A stretch of 64,000 nt of DNA from DASUBV01 sp963725175 (lineage in GTDB: Bacteria; Actinomycetota; Actinomycetes; Streptosporangiales; Streptosporangiaceae). Shown one piece after another: positions 18,488-26,283 of the stretch (positions are counted from its first letter, which is position 1; each line of letters starts with the position of its first letter). The position numbers were made by a program, and so were the translations under genes. The notes below the pieces were generated by a model that ran no database searches, had not been told where the DNA came from, and saw nothing but the letters and a program-made list of their open reading frames with translations. Location of the stretch: the NCBI GenBank assembly GCA_963725175.1, contig CAVRXH010000006.1, forward strand, positions 5,704,001 to 5,768,000, read 5' to 3'.

Positions 18488-18518
18488 GCGAGGCGCATCC
18501 AGGCTGTCACCGGACTGG

Positions 18519-18701
18519 TCAGGCGTGGTCGGTCGAGGTGACGGCGAGGCGCAGGCCGAGCTGGACCAGGGTCCAGCCGGTCCGGTTCCTGATCGTCGGG
18601 CGGCCCGCGGCGGGCGCGGGAACGGCCGTGGCCTTCGCCGCTGACTCGTGCCGCTCGGCGATGTGCTGCTGGGCGAGGCGGCTGAGCAGGTCGGGGTTCA
18701 T
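18519..18701 (-). CDS. Small basic hypothetical protein
   Basis: A 60-aa protein with an N-terminal amphipathic helix (MNPDLLSRLAQQHIAERHE), an Ala/Pro linker, and a C-terminal hydrophobic stretch (WTLVQLGLRLAV). It is preceded by an AAAGGAC ribosome-binding site. It is the last gene of the RHH-DUF4097 module, after a 61-bp gap holding a 19-bp tandem repeat. Similar short ORFs of the form MNP-x-LL-x-x-LA-x-QH occur in related actinobacteria, but I know no function. The C-terminal stretch is too short to call a membrane anchor confidently. Confidence 0.6.
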   Translation of the reverse strand: MNPDLLSRLAQQHIAERHESAAKATAVPAPAAGRPTIRNRTGWTLVQLGLRLAVTSTDHA

Positions 18702-18715
18702 GATGGTAAGTCCTT

Positions 18716-18753
18716 TCGCTGGTAAGCGTGCGTGTCGCTGGTAAGCGTGCGTG
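18716..18753 (+). repeat. 19-bp perfect tandem duplication
   Basis: Two adjacent identical copies of TCGCTGGTAAGCGTGCGTG (18716-18734 and 18735-18753) lie between the DUF4097 gene and the small gene after it. They look like a recent slippage duplication lengthening the intergenic gap. Confidence 0.9.
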
Positions 18754-18762
18754 CCGGGCGGA

Positions 18763-19566
18763 TTAGCGGCCGGCGCCGACGGCGGCCCGGCTGACCCGGA
18801 TGTCGCCGCTGATGGCCCGCGCGGTGAGGCGCAGGCCGACCTGCGACTCCTCGCCGCCCTCGTCGAGCAGGTTGGAGACGCGGCCGGTCAGGCTGGACAG
18901 GTCCAGGTAGACCCCGGTGCCCGGCAGCACGCCGACCGACACGTCGCCGGACACGGTCTTGACCTCGGCCCGGCCGGCGCCGATGCTGGCGATCTCCACG
19001 TCGCCGCTGGCGGTGCGCGCCTGGACGGAACCGCCTGCCCGGCCGATGGCGATGTCGCCGCTGGCCGTGCTCGCGGTGGCGTCGCCGGTCACGTCCTTCA
19101 GCCGGATGTCCCCCGACGCGGTCTCCGCGCGGGCGCTGCCGCCGATGTTCTCCAGCCAGACATCACCGGAGGTGGCCACGATCTCGGCGTCGCCGGTGAC
19201 GGTGGCGGCGGTGACGTCCCCGCTGGCCGTCTTGGTGGTCAGGGCGGCCAGCTCGCCGACGCAGGCGACGTCCACCGCCGCGCCCGACACGCGGCACCGT
19301 GAGCCGGCCGGGACCTTGATGGTCAGGTCAAGGCCGGAGTGGCCGCGCAGGATGCCCGAGGGCAGCTGCTGGATGACCTCCAGCCGGCCGTTGCCGAAGC
19401 TGACCCGCACGGAGTCGATCAGCTCCTCGGCGCGGCGGCTTTGCCGGGAGGGCTCCAGGCTGACCGTGGTCACGTCGGTGGCCTCGCCGGAGATCGCGAT
19501 GGTGCCCGCGGCCAGCTCGACTACGACATCGATGGGGCTGGAGCCGGGGAATTCCCAGTTCGTCAT
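18763..19566 (-). CDS. DUF4097-family beta-strand repeat protein
   Basis: A 267-aa protein made of a right-handed series of short beta-strand repeats. The motif (T/V)-A/S-x-SGD-(V/I) recurs about every 17-20 residues (for example TASGDVTAA, ATSGDVWLE, TASGDIRLK, TASGDIAIG, TASGDVEIA). The ladder is the DUF4097 (putative adhesin-like) signature. There is no signal peptide or membrane helix, so the product is probably cytosolic. A strong AGAGAGGACC ribosome-binding site precedes the ATG. The gene follows the RHH gene by 28 bp, so the two are an operon. Function of the family is not established. Confidence 0.88.
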   Translation of the reverse strand: MTNWEFPGSSPIDVVVELAAGTIAISGEATDVTTVSLEPSRQSRRAEELIDSVRVSFGNGRLEVIQQLPSGILRGHSGLDLTIKVPAGSRCRVSGAAVDVACVGELAALTTKTASGDVTAATVTGDAEIVATSGDVWLENIGGSARAETASGDIRLKDVTGDATASTASGDIAIGRAGGSVQARTASGDVEIASIGAGRAEVKTVSGDVSVGVLPGTGVYLDLSSLTGRVSNLLDEGGEESQVGLRLTARAISGDIRVSRAAVGAGR

Positions 19567-19594
19567 GGGGATGGTCCTCTCTGATTCGCGGTTG

Positions 19595-20083
19595 CTAGCT
19601 GCGCGCGTAGCCGGTCACGCGCTGGCCGATGCCCGGCCGGCGCGAGGATGAGCGGCCTTGCGGCGAGTCGAGTGCCTCGCTGATCGCCCGGACCAGCCAG
19701 GCGTTGACCGACACCCCGGTGGCCGAGGCGGCTGCCTCGACGCGGCCCTTGAGCTGCTCTGACATCCGCAGCGTCACCCTGGTCACGTCGTCGGCGGCCT
19801 CGGCGAACGCCTCGGCGGCCTGCGCCGCGGCCGGCTCGGCCTGGGCGACCGTGACGATGAAGTCCGCGTCGGTGCCCGACAGCCGCACGTCGATGGCGGT
19901 GTCGTCGAGCCGGGTGGTGATCTCCGCGGCGGCTGCCGAGACGACCTCCAGCAGCGTCAGCCGGACAGCGGACTCCATCGCGTCGGTCAGCATCTCTGCC
20001 GTCCGGGCGACGTCCTCGCTGGCGATGCGAGTGATGGCGGCCATCTCCCGGCGGAGCGTCGCCACGTGCTCTGTCATGTCCAT
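19595..20083 (-). CDS. HicB/Arc-like ribbon-helix-helix protein
   Basis: A 162-aa protein. The C-terminal third carries a ribbon-helix-helix fold: RVTLRMSEQLKGRVEAAA forms the strand and first helix, and VSVNAWLVRAISEAL the second. The N-terminal two thirds are an Ala-rich helical region with ITTRLDDTAIDVRLSG. Annotations of similar proteins call them HicB-family antitoxins, but no HicA toxin is adjacent. ATG 20083 is preferred over 20170 because the longer form would run through the operator array. The ATG also falls about where transcription from the predicted promoter would start, with no ribosome-binding site. It is the likely autoregulator of this operon (inference). Confidence 0.75.
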   Translation of the reverse strand: MDMTEHVATLRREMAAITRIASEDVARTAEMLTDAMESAVRLTLLEVVSAAAAEITTRLDDTAIDVRLSGTDADFIVTVAQAEPAAAQAAEAFAEAADDVTRVTLRMSEQLKGRVEAAASATGVSVNAWLVRAISEALDSPQGRSSSRRPGIGQRVTGYARS

Positions 20084-20090
20084 GGGCACC

Positions 20091-20119
20091 ACTATGACGT
20101 CAGATATGGCGTCAGTCAA
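20091..20119 (-). promoter_or_regulatory. Promoter of the RHH-DUF4097 operon, probably leaderless
   Basis: On the minus strand TTGACT (20119-20114) and CATAGT (20096-20091) are separated by exactly 17 bp. The transcript would begin at about 20084, at or one base before the ATG at 20083. Two copies of the 9-bp operator motif overlap the hexamers (20094-20102 and 20106-20114), an arrangement expected for repression. Confidence 0.55.
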
Positions 20120-20223
20120 GCCAGATATGATGTCAAACTTGGCAACGGATGGTGTCAAAATTGACGGCAAGCGGCGTCATTGCAGGTGGGAAGTGGTGTC
20201 AGAGGGTCGCGAAGATGACGTCA
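20094..20223. promoter_or_regulatory. Array of seven RTGRYGTCA-type operator repeats, mostly 22-bp phased
   Basis: Near-palindromic 9-mers start at 20094 (ATGACGTCA), 20106 (ATGGCGTCA), 20127 (ATGATGTCA), 20149 (ATGGTGTCA), 20171 (GCGGCGTCA), 20193 (GTGGTGTCA) and 20215 (ATGACGTCA). GTCA is invariant. Spacings are 12, 21, 22, 22, 22 and 22 bp, placing five sites on the same DNA face every two helical turns. The array exactly fills the gap between the RHH gene start and the glcF stop. Ribbon-helix-helix regulators commonly bind such phased short repeats cooperatively. Confidence 0.8.
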
Positions 20224-21613
20224 CGGCGCGGTGAGGGCGGCGGCGGTGAGGGCGGCGGCGGTGAGGGCGGCGGCGGTGAGGGCGGCGGGAGACAAGCCGC
20301 GCAGCGAGGCGTCGAGCACCTGGGCCGTGTGCGCGACGGCCATGGCCGTGCCCTGGTCGCGCAGCGCCGCGCCGATCTGCATGGCGCAGCCGGGGTTGGC
20401 CGAGATGAGCAGCCCCGCGCCGGTTTCCCGCACGGCGCTGGCCTTGCGGGCGCCGAGCTGCGCGGCAGCCTCCGGCTGCACCAGGTTGTAGATGCCGGCC
20501 GAGCCGCAGCACATGCCGCCGTCCCCCAGCTCGGCGATCCGCAGCCCGGGGATGCCCGCCAGCAGCTCGCGCGGCTCGCGGGTGATCCGCTGGGCGTGAC
20601 CGAGGTGGCAGGCGTCCTGGTAGACGGCGTCCAGCGGGAGCGGGTGCCGGGGCGCGGCCGGCCCCAGCCGGACCAGGAACTCGCTGAAGTCGGCCACCTG
20701 GCCGGCCAGCGCCGCCGCGCGGTCCGCCCAGCCGGGCTCGCCGGCCAGCAGCTCGCCGTACTCCTTCATCGCCGAGCCGCAGCCCGCCGCGTTCACCACG
20801 ATGGCGTCCACGCCGGCCTGCTCGAACGTCTCGATGACCCGCCGGGCGAACGCGGCGGCCTCGGCGCGCCTGCCGCCGTGCAGCGACAGCGCCCCGCAGC
20901 AGCCCTGGCCGCGCGGCACGATCACGTCGCACCCCTCGGCCGCGAGTACCCGCGCGGTGGCGGCGTTGACCTCGGGAAAGAACACCTGCTGCACGCAGCC
21001 GGTCAGCATGCCGACGACGGCCCGCCGCTGGCCCCTGGCCGCGATCCTGACGGGCAGGACGGACAGCCGGCCGTGGTGCGGCGGCGCGATGCGCAGCGCG
21101 GCGGCCAGCTCGGGCACTAGCCGCCGGGCCAGCGCGCTGCGGCCGAGCCGCCCGGCCGCGCCGGTCCGCTGCGCGGCCCGCAGCGGGGCCAGCAGCGGCC
21201 GGAGCCGCTTCGGGTAGGGGAATGTCTCGAAGATGGCCCGGCGCAGCGCACGGTCCCGCAGGCCGCGCGGCGGCAGCACGGGAGGGCTGCCGGCCCCGGT
21301 GGTGCCAGCCCCGGCGGGCGGCGGGTCCTCGGCCCACGTCCGCGCGGCCTCGATCAGCCGGTCGTAGCGGACCCCCGACGGGCAGGCCGGGCACGCAGGC
21401 CATGCAGCCCAGGCAGCGGTCCAGGTGCAGGGCCGTGGCCTCCGTCCCCGGCTGGCCGTCGAGGAGCTGGGTGATCTGGTGGATCCGCCCGCGCGGGGAG
21501 TCCATCTCCTCGCCCCAGAGCTGGTAGGTCGGGCAGGCCGGCAGGCAGAACCCGCAGTGCACGCAGTCGCCCGCCAGCGCGCGCAGCTCGCCGCCCGGAT
21601 CCAGCTCGGTCAT
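20221..21613 (-). CDS. glcF: Glycolate oxidase iron-sulfur subunit GlcF, frameshifted
   Basis: A protein of about 463 aa that passes electrons from glycolate oxidation to the respiratory chain. The N-terminal ferredoxin-like part has C-x2-C-x2-C-x3-CP in CVHCGFCLPACP and a second cluster beginning CLGCMACVP. Two CCG domains follow, with GCCGALSLHGG and GGMCCGSAGIYN. The frame breaks inside the second cluster near 21391, where one extra C in a CCC run disrupts what should read CPSGVRYDRLIEAAR. The C-terminus ends in four copies of a five-residue Ala-Ala-Ala-Leu-Thr repeat. The start (21613) overlaps the glcE stop. Confidence 0.85.
20231..20290 (+). repeat. 15-bp coding minisatellite (4 copies) at the glcF 3' end
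   Basis: Four head-to-tail copies of GTGAGGGCGGCGGCG (the last ending GGA) at 20231, 20246, 20261 and 20276. Each unit is a multiple of three and encodes a five-residue alanine/leucine/threonine unit in glcF, so copy-number change would keep the frame. It directly borders the operator array. Confidence 0.9.
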
Positions 21614-22905
21614 CAGATGCCTCCCGCGAGCCGGCCCGGCGCCATCCGGTGCCCGGGGTCGAACTGGTCCTTGACCGCGCGCATCAGCTCCAGGCCGGGC
21701 ACCGGCCCCCACAGGTCCACGGCGTCGCGGACGGCGGGCGGCGCGTCCAGCACCACCGCGCTGGCCCGCGCCGGGCCGTCCTCGCCCGCGCGCAGCGCCT
21801 GCCGCAGCCCGGCGACGAATGTGACCGCCGCGCCGGCCGGGACCTCGCCGGGCAGCGTCACGTGCAGCACCCCGGCCGCGGCCGGGCCGCCCGCCGCCGG
21901 GTCCACGCCTGCCAGGACGGCGGCTTCGCGGATGGCGTCGAGTACGGCGGCGGCCTTTCCTGGCCAGAACGCAACCCGGAGCACGGTCCCGCCCGGCGCC
22001 ACGCTGTCGTTCCCCCACCAGGACGGCCCGGTGCTACTGATGGCCGGGCCCGTGCCTGCCCGCGCGGTGCCGCCCGGTGCGGGACCGGCGGAAGTGAGCA
22101 GGTCCGCCATCCGCGCGGCCCGTTCGGCCACGCCCTCGGGGTGTCCTTCGAGCAGCGCCGCCACGGTCAGCGGCTGGTCCAGGCCGGGCCAGCGCAGCTC
22201 GGCGGCGGCCGGCGCGAGCACGCAGCCGCCGGCCGCGATCAGGGCCCGCGCCGCGTGCGCGGCGGCTGAGTAGCTGGCGGACACCCAGGCGGCCGCGGCC
22301 GGCCTTGGGTGCAGCCGGAAGATGGCCTCGGTGATCAGGCCGAGGGTGCCCGCAGACCCGGCGAACAGCTTGCCGAGGTCATAGCCGGCCACGTTCTTGA
22401 CCACCTTGCCGCCGGCCTTGGCGACCGTGCCGTCGGCGCGCACCACGGTGATCCCGATGAGCAGGTCGCGAGGGGCGCCGAAGCGCAGCCGCAGCGGCCC
22501 GGCCACTCCGGCGGCGAGCATCCCGCCCACGGTGCCGTCGCCCGGCGGGTCAAGCGGCAGCCGCTGGCCGGCCTCGCCCAGCCGCGCGGCGAGCTGGCCG
22601 AGCCGGACGCCCGCCTGCACCCGGACCACCAGGTCGCCGGCCGCGTGCTCCAGCACCTCGTCCAGCCGCCTGGTCTCCACCACCAGGTCGCAGCGCCGGG
22701 GCGGCGCGCCCCAGGCCAGCCGCGAGCCGGTGCCGCGCGGCAGCACCGCCAGGTCCAGCTCGGCGGCGGCGGCGAGCACGGCGCTGGCCTCCGCGACGGA
22801 GCCGGGCGCGGCCACCCAGCCGGGCGTGACGCCGCCCACGGCGTCGGCCGCGGTGCCGGGCCGCAGTTCCTGGCAGGCGGCGGCGAGCCGGGCGGGCGCT
22901 GTCAC
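21613..22905 (-). CDS. glcE: Glycolate oxidase FAD-binding subunit GlcE
   Basis: A 430-aa protein of the FAD/PCMH flavin-binding family, the second flavoprotein subunit of GlcDEF. It has LAVLPRGTGSRLAWG, then GQRLPLDPPGDGTVGGMLA and KNVAGYDLGKLFAGSAGTLG, which are typical of GlcE. The C-terminal half is more diverged and Ala-rich, as usual. It lies 28 bp after glcD, and its stop overlaps the glcF start. GlcE has no activity alone; it needs GlcD and GlcF. Confidence 0.9.
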   Translation of the reverse strand: MTAPARLAAACQELRPGTAADAVGGVTPGWVAAPGSVAEASAVLAAAAELDLAVLPRGTGSRLAWGAPPRRCDLVVETRRLDEVLEHAAGDLVVRVQAGVRLGQLAARLGEAGQRLPLDPPGDGTVGGMLAAGVAGPLRLRFGAPRDLLIGITVVRADGTVAKAGGKVVKNVAGYDLGKLFAGSAGTLGLITEAIFRLHPRPAAAAWVSASYSAAAHAARALIAAGGCVLAPAAAELRWPGLDQPLTVAALLEGHPEGVAERAARMADLLTSAGPAPGGTARAGTGPAISSTGPSWWGNDSVAPGGTVLRVAFWPGKAAAVLDAIREAAVLAGVDPAAGGPAAAGVLHVTLPGEVPAGAAVTFVAGLRQALRAGEDGPARASAVVLDAPPAVRDAVDLWGPVPGLELMRAVKDQFDPGHRMAPGRLAGGI

Positions 22906-22933
22906 CGGCGCCCCGTGCCGGTCCTGATCATCA

Positions 22934-24412
22934 TCAGAATTGTTCCAGCTCGCCGCTGGCCACCAGCGGGTGCGGGGCGCGCCGGACGCCGGGCACCTCG
23001 CCGCAGAGCCGCGGGGTGGGGAAGATCTTGCCGGGGTTGCACAGCCCGGCGGGGTCGAACGCGCAGCGCACCAGCTGCATGGTGTCCAGGTCGTCGGCGC
23101 CGAACATCCGCGGCATGTACCGGGACTTGTCCGCGCCGACGCCGTGCTCGCCGGTGATCGAGCCGCCGTGCTCGATGCACAGGTCCAGGATCGCGCCGGA
23201 AACCCGCTCGGCCGCCGCGACCGCCGCCGGGTCGTCGTCTTCGAGCAGTACCAGCGGGTGCAGGTTGCCGTCCCCGGCGTGGAACACGTTGGCCACCCGG
23301 ATGCCCGACTCGCGGGACAGCTCGCTGATCGCGTCCAGCACGGTGGGCAGCGCGGTGCGCGGCACCACGCCGTCCTGCACGATGTAGGCGGCGCTGATCC
23401 GGCCCACGGCGGCGAACGCGGACTTGCGGCCGGTCCAGATCACGGCCCGCTCGGCGGCGTCCCGCGCCGCCCTGATCTCGTACGCCCCGGCCTGCTCGCA
23501 CAGCTCCCTGACCGCGGCGGTCTCCCGCTCCACGTCGCCGGCCGGCCCGTCAAGCTCCACGATGAGCACCGCCCCGGCGCCCTCGGGGTAGCGGCAGGAC
23601 ACCGCCGCCTCGGCGGCCTCGATGGCCAGCGCGTCCATCATCTCGATGGCGGCGGGCAGGATGCCGGCCCCGATCACCGCCGACACCGCGGCCCCGCCGG
23701 CGCCCATCGTGGTGAACGCGGCGAGCAGCGTGGTGACCGCCTCGGGGACCGGGGTCAGCTTCACCACGATCTTGGTGACGATGCCCAGCGTGCCCTCGGA
23801 GCCGACGAACGCGCCGAGCAGGTCGTAGCCGGGAGCCGCGCCGGTGCCGTCGCCCAGCCAGGTCAGCTCGCCCGCCGGGGTGACGATCTCCAGGCCGGTG
23901 ACGTGGTGCACGGTGAAGCCGTTCTTCAGGCAGTGCGCGCCGCCCGAGTTCTCCGCGACGTTGCCGCCGACCGAGCAGATCACCTGGCTGGACGGGTCGG
24001 GGGCGTAGAACAGGCCGTAGGGCTCGGCGGCCTTGCTAACCGCCAGGTTGGTGACGCCAGGCTCCACGATCGCCCGCCTGCTGGCCGGGTCGACCGACAG
24101 CACCCGGCGCATCCTGGTCATCACGATCAGCACGCCGTCGGCGCGGGGCAGCGCCCCGGCGGACAGCCCGGTGCCGCTGCCCCTGGCCACGAACGGCACG
24201 CCGGCCGCCGCGCAGGCCCGGACCACGGCCGCGACCTGCCCGGCGGTCTGCGGCAGCACCGCCAGGCCGGGCACGCAGCGGTGCGCGGTCAGGCCGTCGC
24301 ACTCGTAGGTGGCCAGCTCGGTCGGGTCGGTGACGACGGCCTCAGGGCCGCAGGCGGCGCTCAGCTCGGCGGTCAGCCCGGCCCACGGGCCTGCCGCCAG
24401 GGACTGGGTCAT
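22934..24412 (-). CDS. glcD: Glycolate oxidase catalytic FAD subunit GlcD
   Basis: A 492-aa FAD-linked (S)-2-hydroxy-acid oxidase that oxidises glycolate to glyoxylate. The PCMH FAD-binding domain shows PFVARGSGTGLSAGALP, ICSVGGNVAENSGGAHCLK and GAFVGSEGTLGIVTK. The C-terminal oxidase cap has VFHAGDGNLHP and ITGEHGVGADK, whose histidines are family metal or substrate ligands. D-lactate or other 2-hydroxy acids are possible substrates, but the glcE-glcF-aceB context supports glycolate. Confidence 0.92.
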   Translation of the reverse strand: MTQSLAAGPWAGLTAELSAACGPEAVVTDPTELATYECDGLTAHRCVPGLAVLPQTAGQVAAVVRACAAAGVPFVARGSGTGLSAGALPRADGVLIVMTRMRRVLSVDPASRRAIVEPGVTNLAVSKAAEPYGLFYAPDPSSQVICSVGGNVAENSGGAHCLKNGFTVHHVTGLEIVTPAGELTWLGDGTGAAPGYDLLGAFVGSEGTLGIVTKIVVKLTPVPEAVTTLLAAFTTMGAGGAAVSAVIGAGILPAAIEMMDALAIEAAEAAVSCRYPEGAGAVLIVELDGPAGDVERETAAVRELCEQAGAYEIRAARDAAERAVIWTGRKSAFAAVGRISAAYIVQDGVVPRTALPTVLDAISELSRESGIRVANVFHAGDGNLHPLVLLEDDDPAAVAAAERVSGAILDLCIEHGGSITGEHGVGADKSRYMPRMFGADDLDTMQLVRCAFDPAGLCNPGKIFPTPRLCGEVPGVRRAPHPLVASGELEQF

Positions 24413-24486
24413 CTGGTGCAGTCACCTCCCGCCACGCCTGTCACTCTCAGGATCTCCCCCCGGCGGGCTCCACGCCAAGGGGATGG

Positions 24487-26070
24487 CTAGGGCATTCGCT
24501 CGTAGGCCGGGATCGTGAGGAAGTCGGCGTAGTCGTCGGCGAGCGCCACCTCGCGGAACAGCGTCACCGCCTCGTCCAGGCCGGCGGCGGCGCCGAGGGC
24601 GGCCACCTCCTCGGCGATCAGCCGTTCCACCAGGGCCGCCGTCACCGGCTGGCCGTCGTCCAGGCTGATGCCGTTGTGCAGCCACTGCCACACCTGCGAG
24701 CGGGCGATCTCGGCGGTGGCCGCGTCCTCCATCAGGTTGAAGATCGCCACCGCGCCCGAGCCGGCCAGCCAGCTCGCCAGGTACTGGATGCCGACGCTGA
24801 TGTCGTTGCGCAGCCCGGCCTCGGTGATGACGCCGGGCGTCTGGCCGACGGCCAGCAGGTCGGCGGCGCTGACCTGGACGTCCTCGCGGAGCTTGCCGAG
24901 CTGGTTGGGGGAGTCGCCGAGCACGCCGTCGAAGATCTCCCGGCAGATCCCGACCAGGTCGGGGTGGGCCACCCAGGACCCGTCGAAGCCGTCGCGGGAC
25001 TCGCGGGACTTGTCCTCGCGGACCTTGGCCAGCGCCTTGGCGTTCACCTCGGGGTCGCGGCGGCTGGGGATGAACGCCGCCATCCCGCCCATCGCGTGCG
25101 CGCCGCGGCCGTGGCAGGTGCGGACGAGCAGCTCGGTATAGGCGCGCATGAACGGCGCGGTCATGGTGACCGAGTTCCGCTCCGGCAGCACGAAATCGCG
25201 GCCTGCGGTGCGGAACTTCTTGATGATGGAGAACAGGTAATCCCAGCGGCCCGCGTTCAGCCCGGCGCTGTGCTCCCGCAGCTCATACAGGATCTCTTCC
25301 ATCTCGAAGGCCGCCGGGATGGTCTCGATCAGCACGGTGGCCCTGATCGTGCCGCGCGGGATGCCCAGCGCGTCCTGGGCCAGGCAGAACGCGTCGTTCC
25401 ACAGCCGGGCCTCCAGGTGCGACTCCATCTTGGCCAGGTAGAAGTACGGGCCTGCGCCCTTGTCGAGCTGGCGCCTGGCGCAGTGGGTGAAGTAGAGCGC
25501 GAAGTCGAACAGGCTGCCGGAGACCCGGTCGCCGTCCACCAGCACGTGCTTCTCGTCCAGGTGCCAGCCGCGCGGCCGGACCACGATGGTGGCCAGCCCG
25601 GCGTCGGGGGCCAGCGCGTAGCTCTTGCCCTCGGCGCTGGTGAAGTCGATCCGCCGGTCAAGCGCGTCCTTCAGGTTGAGCTGGCCGGTGACCATGTTGT
25701 CCCACAACGGGGTGTTGGCGTCCTCGAAATCGGCCAGCCAGACCCTGGCGCCCGAGTTGAGGGCATTAATGGTCATCTTCTTATCGGTCGGGCCGGTGAT
25801 CTCGACCCGGCGGTCGACCAGGCCGGGTGCGGGCGGCGCGACCCGCCAGTCCCGGTCGGCGCGGATCGCCGCGGTGCCGGGCAGGAAGTCAAGCCGGGCG
25901 CCGGCGCTCAGCTCCGCCTGGCGCCGCGCCCTGGCGGCCAGCAGCCCGGCCCGGCGCGGCGCTAGCTCCCGGTGCAGGGCCGCGACCAGGCTCAATGCCT
26001 CCGGGGTGAGGATCTCGTCGTAGCGGTCGCCGGCCGGCCCGGTGACCTGAACGCCGTCCGGATAGTTCAC
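24487..26070 (-). CDS. aceB: Malate synthase A
   Basis: A 527-aa enzyme condensing glyoxylate with acetyl-CoA to give malate. Landmarks include KKMTINALNSGARVWLADFE, the catalytic-region ATVLIETIPAAFEMEEILYE, and LNAGRWDYLFSIIKKF. The C-terminal catalytic aspartate region is in MEDAATAEIARSQVWQW. It sits 74 bp upstream of glcD on the same strand. The operon therefore converts glycolate to glyoxylate and then to malate, giving growth or detoxification on glycolate without isocitrate lyase, which is not in the window. Confidence 0.95.
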   Translation of the reverse strand: MNYPDGVQVTGPAGDRYDEILTPEALSLVAALHRELAPRRAGLLAARARRQAELSAGARLDFLPGTAAIRADRDWRVAPPAPGLVDRRVEITGPTDKKMTINALNSGARVWLADFEDANTPLWDNMVTGQLNLKDALDRRIDFTSAEGKSYALAPDAGLATIVVRPRGWHLDEKHVLVDGDRVSGSLFDFALYFTHCARRQLDKGAGPYFYLAKMESHLEARLWNDAFCLAQDALGIPRGTIRATVLIETIPAAFEMEEILYELREHSAGLNAGRWDYLFSIIKKFRTAGRDFVLPERNSVTMTAPFMRAYTELLVRTCHGRGAHAMGGMAAFIPSRRDPEVNAKALAKVREDKSRESRDGFDGSWVAHPDLVGICREIFDGVLGDSPNQLGKLREDVQVSAADLLAVGQTPGVITEAGLRNDISVGIQYLASWLAGSGAVAIFNLMEDAATAEIARSQVWQWLHNGISLDDGQPVTAALVERLIAEEVAALGAAAGLDEAVTLFREVALADDYADFLTIPAYERMP

Positions 26071-26283
26071 GTCGCTCTCCTCACGCGCGGGGGCTGCGTT
26101 GCCACTGACGGTAGCTCAGCGGTGCCCGGCTGCCGTTGCCGCCCCGGCCGGGCACATCGCGGCGCCGCCGGGTGTTATTGAGATGAGGATGGCTGCCACG
26201 CGTGGCACCATCGAGTCAAGCCAGCCCGCCCTGGGCTGAGCTGACCGAGATAGCTGCTGGTCACCGGCGGTGGCCAGGCTTGG

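Noticed and set aside
19595..20083. HicAB toxin-antitoxin pair
   Set aside because: The RHH protein resembles HicB-type antitoxins only in its C-terminus and no HicA-like toxin ORF is adjacent on either strand.
20231..20290. Possible CRISPR-like array
   Set aside because: Units are 15 bp, contiguous and coding; there are no spacers or cas genes.
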